From assembly GCA_902806565.1 (NCBI GenBank), contig CADCXA010000055.1:1240001-1304000 (forward strand): a DNA stretch of 64,000 nt. The letters are read 5' to 3'. Below, piece by piece: positions 57,777-64,000 of this stretch. Position numbers and translations under genes: made by a program. The notes below the pieces were generated by a model. That model had not been told where the DNA came from, made no database searches, and was given only the letters and a program-made list of their open reading frames with translations. The first letter of the stretch is position 1; every line of letters starts with the position of its first letter. The DNA comes from Hypoxylon rubiginosum (lineage: Eukaryota; Ascomycota; Sordariomycetes; Xylariales; Hypoxylaceae).

Positions 57777-60449
57777 ATGGGCTGGTTGAGCTTCCTATCG
57801 AGGAAGTCTTCTGTTGCCGACAACTCGGGCGGTCTCAAGGCGCAAGCATACAATGAGACGGTGGCCGCAATTCCTCCAATTCGCGGTATGAGCCGAGCTT
57901 CAATCCCAGGAATTTGGTAAATCTCCGAGCTGACCTTTTTTTTGACCCAAGGCACCTATCCGGTACCTGGCAATGGACCCAGCATTTTGGAGAAATTCCA
58001 AAAGTCTCATCCACACCTGAGAGACGTCAGTTTTATTCATGACAATTCGGCATTACCATCTACAGTCCCTCGACTTCTCGAACGCCCCAGCACCGCGCCT
58101 AACCACCAATTACCCGAAGGATCACCGCGGCCGAAATCCCAGTCGGGAGCATCGGCGAGACTACTACGGGATCCTCCCAAAAAGCGACATGGTCCCTATA
58201 GGCTTCCTTCAAAACTACCAAACGACGGAAACCACCATGTTGCGAACAAGTCCGTTTATAGCGTGTCCTCCTCAACTTTCCCTCGCGACCGTAATTCGTC
58301 TATTTTGAGCGGGGATTCCGGATCGACGAGGAGATTTGTTGACCTCTTAGATGCTCAGTCATTCATCAAGCCCTCCGATTTTTATGGTCGTGTCAAGGCT
58401 ACCGGCACCAGAGACTACGCTGAAGAAGTTGCGGATCGCAACATTGGTACCAATGGATCCGATCGGACCTCTGTGCAAGCCTATGGATTTCATCCTAAGC
58501 ATCCTGCTTCCAATGCGCAATACGATGACAATGAAGATGACCGGCCGCTGTCACCAAATAAAAAGCATTCTATGGGGTCTAGTCTGCGAACCAAGTCAGC
58601 AAATTCTAACCTTCACGGCGCATTGCCTGGAATGCCAAGTTTGCAGATGTCACAAGAAAGTAGGGATGAAAGCGAAACAACACCAGATCAGAAAACTCCC
58701 CACCGCAGATCGCTCTATTCGTATGTCCCCTCTTCTTCTTCAGATCGACCGAGGAGTGCCTCCACGAAGAGGATGAAGGAGACAGAAGCCCATCGTTTCT
58801 CTGACTCCCTTCGGGATAAGGCTCGCGCAGCGGCTAAAGACGACCTTGAGCGTGATTCATTCCCGGACGTAAGCCTGGAGAACAAGTCGGTTCAGTCGCC
58901 GAGAAAAGTTAAAGGGGTTCCCGCGAAAGAGAATCCAAGCATCGAGACTCTTCCGTATTATACGCGTATCGATTCCAAACAGTCCTTGCAGGCTCAGGCG
59001 AGCCAACAGAAACCCACCAAGGATCGTTCCCGTCGTAGAACGATATCACACGTATCTTCTTCAGCTACTGTGAAATCGTCATCGTTGCCTAGAAGAGATA
59101 GCCTGCAGAGTTTCCGGTCTACCGGCCGCAAGGATCCGATTGCCGAAAGCAACCTAGCCAGCGTGGAAGAATATCTATGCAAGAGACAAAGTCATAGTTC
59201 TTCCAAGCAGCACGGCGAGTATTTCGCCGATTTTTCTGGGTCGTATAGTGAATTGCCACAGCTTCGGCCCATGGGAACACATCGTGAGTAGCTTGGGGAA
59301 CTTTAGCCTCCAGATGGGACCATTTGCTAACGTACCTTTACAGAATCAAAACCTACCTCCAGTCGCCTAAGTAGTAGAGACGGGCTGAATTATCATAACG
59401 GAGACCGAAGTGTCGTTTCGGCGTCTAGGAAAAGCAGTAAACGCCCTGAAGTGGAAGATGTTTTTCCAGAACGAGGCAGCAGTATTCGCCGCTGGTCCTT
59501 GACCTCCGAGACGGCGGGCTCGACGCTGAGCTCAAATCCGTTCAGGCCTCAATCTGGACATACCACTAACACATCAATCGATCTTACTCCTCGTATGCCG
59601 CCAGCCAAACCTCTTGAATCGAAGCGTGCCCCGTTTGCATCCGGAGACAACTACGCAGCACTAGAAAGGACCAATACATACGATTCCTTATACGAGGAAG
59701 TTGATCCCGAACCTGAGATGTTGGTAGGCTCCTTCGGCAACCCTGGTCGTAAACAGCACTCGACGGACTTCGTTGTGGAGGAAGACACTGCATCGATTGA
59801 CTCCTTTGACGCACCGCAGCGCTCTGCCGGGGAATTCGAGAAGGACCTCCTCTTCCAAGGCTACGGGCTAGGAGGATCACAACTCCCAGGACTTCCAGGG
59901 TTATTCGACGCAGGAGCACGGACAGCCGAGCCAACTTCGTCCCGACGAACCAATAAACGACCCGCGCATAAAGACTCATCTCATCTTGTCGCTTTTAGTC
60001 CGAGTGTCGATGACGTGCACCGATATGCTTCGGGGTCCCAATACTCGATCCGGTCCTCGCAGTACGCGTCTCGACCCAGATCGTCTCGGCTCCGGATGCC
60101 GACTACTACTACTCACTACAGCGACTCGGAAGACGACGACTCGGATTCCGAGCGGGGAGGATACGAATCCGAGGAAGAGTTGAATTTTGACATTCCCAAG
60201 ACGCGCTCGACCGCGTCTCGGTACGACTCCCGCAGTAGCAGTAGACGACGATACGTACCGTCCGAGATATATTTTCAGGATGAAGATTTAGATATGGATT
60301 TCCTCCCCGACGCGGCTCAGCTTGCGCGGCTCCGCAGGGAAGCCAAAGCGAAACAGCGAGCCGTAAAAGGCAAAGGGAAGGCGAGAGATGTCGGTGTGCC
60401 TAGGATTGGGTTGGACGACCCGTCTAGCTACGCGGATGTCGACTCGTGA
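57777..60449 (+). CDS. Conserved-looking disordered fungal protein of unknown function
   Basis: Three exons, 57777-57885, 57952-59283 and 59344-60449, total 848 residues. The start MGWLSFLSRKSS in exon 1 is strongly hydrophobic/basic and could be N-myristoylated only if Gly2 were recognised, which is not certain. The protein is Ser/Arg/Pro/Asp-rich throughout, with no visible globular domain. A conserved-looking N-terminal patch is GTYPVPGNGPSILEKFQKSHPHLRDVSF. The C-terminus holds an acidic patch (YSDSEDDDSDSERGGYESEEELNFDIP) and ends with a charged helix LARLRREAKAKQRAVKGKGKARDVG. The SR and SP content suggests phospho-regulation. The ORF downstream of the first intron begins at a TTG, which is why an upstream exon is needed. 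I cannot assign a family. Confidence 0.72.
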
Positions 60450-61331
60450 TGATCACGAGCGTCTATACGTCGCATCCCAATGCGAAGCTGGGAGAGCTTC
60501 TGATGATATCCCCGGGGAGGGTCAACCCACCAACATTTCCTTGGGTTTTGTACACGAGTGTACATTCTTGTAATGATTTCCGTTATGATTTGACGTTAGG
60601 CGCATAGGGCTTGGGTAGGCCGTGTGGCTCGGCGAGGTCCGAGCCTGTTTTATACCCCAGTGCCATGGATAAGGCCTACATTATGGTTGAGTCACGGTAG
60701 GATAGGAGGTGGCTTTTGTTTATCATACAGGCACGGTGGCGGCTTGATTGCATATTCGTCGAGGTCTTGATTAGGCAAGGATTATGAGATTCTTGTATTC
60801 GCAGCCCCCTTAGTGCCGCTCTTCTTCTAGCATTGGGGGAAGTCCTCCGCGATGAGTTGCCTAGGATGGCTAGGAAATAAATATTATTTTCAAAGCAATA
60901 ACGTGAAGCGACAGATCTTAATTCTGCGCTACCGTGATGAGATAGCGTGGATGACGTGGTTGATGAGAAGACTGACTATATCGGAATGCGTCTTAAGATT
61001 TTATACACATCTCATTCATGCAGTACGTTAAAGTCTCCCATAAGTCAATGTACGAACCTGCTCGTGACAAACTGATAACAAAGGTGTGTCACAACAGAGC
61101 GGCATGGTTACCGGTGACTTGGTATCTTGGGGCCAAGTCTATGTGGACTCAAATCCTGGCATATTATTAAAAACCAACGCAGTTGCAAAGCTTATCGTAC
61201 ATGTATGTGGCCTACCTATCCGTTTAGGTTAGGAGGTAGGCAAGCAAAAGCAATTATCATCATCAACATCCCCAAGTATTGTCCGACCTTCCGACCTTCC
61301 CCCCTCCCCCACCCCCCTTTACCGCATTTCC
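60450..61331. other. Convergent 3' spacer, nothing recognised
   Basis: 3' DNA of the disordered-protein gene and of the Dicer gene. A C-rich run lies near 61298-61320, close to the Dicer stop. No gene or RNA was recognised. Confidence 0.5.
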
Positions 61332-64000
61332 TCAGACCGCGGTGGCATGCGCAAGCGGATCCGAAGCCTGGGCCTCCTCGGGCGAGCAGCGACAGCCGAA
61401 CTTATGCTTGTACTCCTCAACGCTCATACTCTGCAGAACGCCCATGATCTTCTTAGCAGCGGTGACCTTGGCGTAGCGGCCGCTGGGGGCGGTGGCGTGC
61501 TCGCGGACCTCGCCGTGGATCATGACGCCGCAGAGCACCTGCGGGTGGCCCAGGGGCGCGCCCTCGACCGCGATCTCCTGGATCAGGAGGCGCCAGTTAG
61601 CGCAGCGGAAGTGCAGCTGCAGCATGTTGGCCAGGAAGGTCACCGGGTGCCGGTTCGCGAACGTGTCGTAGATGTGCATGTCCTCGAAGTACGGCTGCAC
61701 GTACGTCTGGAAGAAGCGCTGCACCTGACCGTAGTCGAACTCGCTGTCGACGAAGAGCGCCCCGATATACGACTCCACGATATCGGGTAGCGCCTTAGGC
61801 GGCTTCTGAACATCCACCCAGAAGTTCCTGGCGTAGGACGCGCGGTCGAGATTAGCTGATTCTGCTTCCTCTTCCGCCGCCACGCGGGCTGTCTTTATAG
61901 CGGCAACATACTCGGTAATCTCTCCCTGCAAACCCCCCGTCATGGAGAGCATGTGTGTCTGGAGGCCGAGGGAAACGCATAGACAGCCTAAGAACTGGTT
62001 CGATACCATTGCCATCTTGTGCTCCGTCAACCACTGGGGATCCGCGCTGGGATACCGATGGAATAGAAAGTCGACGCAGACCATATCCAACAAAGAGTCA
62101 CCTAGGAACTCGAGTCGTTGGTAGTTTGGGATTCGCTCGTAGATAGTACCATAAGACGGATGCATAAATGCACTGCGTAGTAGGCGGGGATACTTGAACT
62201 TGTAGCCAAGCTTCTTCTCGACCTGTCTCGCAACTTCACGTTGGACTGCGGTAGACTCGGCGCTTTGCCATTCGGGGATTTGGTACTCTGCGTAGTAGTC
62301 CCCGTAACTCATCATCCTATGGTTTGGGTGGTTGACGAACTTGGTCACCGCCTGAATAGCCAAGTCGAAATTATTCTTTTCGTAGGCGGTTAGATATGAC
62401 GCCCCGATGAGCGCCTCGCAAACGTCCGCAATTGACTTGTCTGCGAGTGAGTGAAGTCCTCTGCCAACGCCTTTCTTTCCCAAGATGCTAGTATTTTTCT
62501 TGCCTCTCAGGAGTTCGAGGCCGTCTGGATACCATATTCGCCGGTTGAACCCTTTCGACCGGATTGATTCCTCAAGCTTTAGGTCTAGGGCATTGTTGAA
62601 GAGGTTCTTATTGCAAATAAGCAACATGCGGTCAACGTGGTACTGGAATTCGTTGGCATCCGGGATACGGGAGAACAGAGCGATTGTCGTGCTCATCTTT
62701 AAAAATGAATCGCCAAGGAACTCAAGACGCTCGTAGTTATTTCCCATACCTCGCTGGATATTTATCTGCTCTTCCGAGTGCTCTTCGGTGTTGTCGCTAT
62801 CTTTGGTCATCGCCTCGAGAGCAAGGTCGGAGCGAATATCCAGGGATAGGGACTTGCAAGCGTCTAGTACGATGAGACAGGTCTCAAGTCGGTATATAAT
62901 GGCTGGTAAGTTGTAAGCCATAGCAACAACATCAACCGGTAGCTTGGTGAATGTTAGATAAAAGCTCCTAATTAGTGGCAGTAGGGGCATCTTACCGGAG
63001 AAAACTTCAAGGTCTGAAAGACTAGGAAGCATTTCCGCTCCATGTCTTGAGGCTTGTCAAGTTCGTCTAGCAGGTTTCGGCGAAGAGGGATAAACTCGGC
63101 TTCTACGACAGGCAAATCAAGCCGGACTGTCAATTTGGAGCGAGCCTTTGCCCACAAACTAATACTGTAATTCCAGATATCATTCGGTGCATTTTGCGAG
63201 GCTTTACGAGCCGACTGGGTCTTGGGAACGCCAGGAGGCTCTGCATCAGTTGGCTTGAGATCGTAGCGGCGGCGAACCGTATAGAATTTACGTGAGCCGT
63301 CGTGTGGGTCAATAACGAACCGGTCCTCGAAGAATTCGTCAGGTTGTGTTTCCCATTCGAGTGATCTTCCTGTATCTTGGAGCTCGGAGAGACAGTCCCA
63401 GTCAATCAAAGTACGAGCATCGTTGGTGACACTCGTAAAATCGAAGCTGTGCGTGTGTTGAAGAGGGGCAAGCAAATAGGGCATATTCTCCAAGTCTGAG
63501 CGATATTCCTTGCTGAATATATCATCAAAGACTTTCAAGGTGAAGTGATTAAGCAGCTCAGCCTCTGCCAATGTCACATCTATAGCGTCCTGGAGTGGAA
63601 CGCATTCCACATCCGAGGTGCGTTGGTTACTGAAGAACAGAGGGAACTTAGCAACCTGAGGGAGCGGATGTCTGGTGAGAATAGCTAAAGGTCTCGAAGG
63701 CCTGTCGAGGACTTCAGGAGAAGACATCTTCAGCACCGTCAGGAATAACTTTGCTGGCATGCCTCGATTATCCCAGATGCTAGGCTTTATACGCATAGGG
63801 TACTCAGCCCGCTTCTTCGAACTGATTGCCAAGTGTGCATTACGCATACTAGGGAGTTTTTTGGTGAAGGTCGACTGCAAGTAGTCGTCGAGGTATTTCT
63901 TCTTCTTTAATAGTAGGCACATCTCGAAAGCAGCCGAACACTTTGCTACCTGCTTGGATGTAGCACGTCGCCCAATCGCGCTTTTGACCGGGGAGGTGTC
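61332..64000 (-). CDS. DCL1: Dicer-like endoribonuclease DCL1, C-terminal part, cut by window edge
   Basis: Cuts double-stranded RNA into small RNAs for gene silencing and genome defence. Two exons are visible, 62996-64000 (continuing beyond the edge) and 61332-62942, giving 871 residues of the C-terminal half. From the edge come the Dicer dimerisation domain (KCSAAFEMCLLLKKKKYLDDYL, then KLPSMRNAHLAISSKKRAEYP), a central region, RNase III domain a (YERLEFLGDSFLKM, LADKSIADVCEALIGASY) and RNase III domain b (YQRLEFLGDSLLDMVCVDFLF, LPDIVESYIGALFVDS). Both carry the acidic catalytic signature. The C-terminal double-stranded-RNA-binding region contains the Cys/His set (RCANW, CGVMIHGEV, CRC) seen in the zinc-binding end of fungal Dcr1/DCL1. 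The helicase part lies outside. The intron joins FSP to LPVDVVAMAYNLPA in phase 0. Confidence 0.95.

Noticed and set aside
1..64000. tRNA, rRNA or CRISPR arrays
   Set aside because: I looked for B-box-like GGTTCRANNCC with a paired A-box and for regular spacer-repeat units; none was convincing. A covariance-model scan would be decisive.

Overview
The window is nuclear DNA of a filamentous ascomycete (Pezizomycotina), probably a Sordariomycete. The evidence is short GT-AG introns of roughly 50-120 bases, many ending in AAG and carrying CTAAC/CTGAC branch-like motifs, long gene-poor spacers, and families typical of these fungi: a HET-domain protein, Zn2Cys6 regulators, a fungal Dicer, DUF2855 and a degenerate aminoglycoside-phosphotransferase-like protein. 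The palindromic motif TACCTAGGTA and its TAGG/CCTA derivatives pepper most spacers, a flavour I associate with some Sordariomycetes, perhaps Xylariales (low confidence). No bacterial, organellar or viral sequence was recognised.

Layout. 1-2207 (-): Rab5 exchange factor VPS9, cut by the left edge. 3398-7661 (+): Dnf3-type P4-ATPase, divergent from VPS9. 8099-10032 (-): HET-domain protein. 10574-11284 (-): ABM-type dimeric alpha/beta-barrel protein. 11285-13240: gene-free, with an AT-rich decayed repeat island. 13241-15536 (-): TPR-like protein often labelled 'histidine kinase group protein'. 16157-25655: a metabolic-looking block with an M20 amidohydrolase (-), a divergent allantoate-permease-family transporter (+), a sugar-porter (-) and a Zn2Cys6 regulator (-). 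25656-28573: spacer with several 7-9-base minisatellites. 28574-31573 (+): second Zn2Cys6 regulator. 32199-33398 (+): APH-fold pseudokinase. 34496-35728 (-): DUF2855. 37162-38043 (+): membrane protein of the steroid-reductase/DUF1295 type. 38626-40434 (-): SNF5/Sfh1 chromatin remodeller. 41956-44653 (-): alpha/beta hydrolase with a very long disordered N-terminus. 48141-49142 (+): fatty-acid-hydroxylase-like membrane protein with eroded histidine boxes. 49960-50826 (+): ubiquitin C-terminal hydrolase. 51730-53527 (-): lysine-rich unknown protein with micro-exons. 57777-60449 (+): long disordered unknown protein. 61332-64000 (-): Dicer-like DCL1, cut by the right edge.

How genes may work together. 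Most are independent housekeeping or regulatory genes (endosomal traffic, lipid flipping, chromatin, ubiquitin, RNA silencing). The one block that reads as a unit is 16-26 kb: a complete M20 amidohydrolase and an organic-anion transporter share a 636-base divergent promoter with five HGATAR (GATA-factor) sites, next to a sugar-type transporter and a C6 regulator. Uptake and hydrolysis of an N-acylated or amide nitrogen source under nitrogen control is a plausible inference, not a demonstrated function. Exon boundaries were assigned by eye from splice signals, reading-frame continuity and expected family sequence. Starts that rested on TTG or GTG were moved to the nearest in-frame ATG or to an upstream exon.
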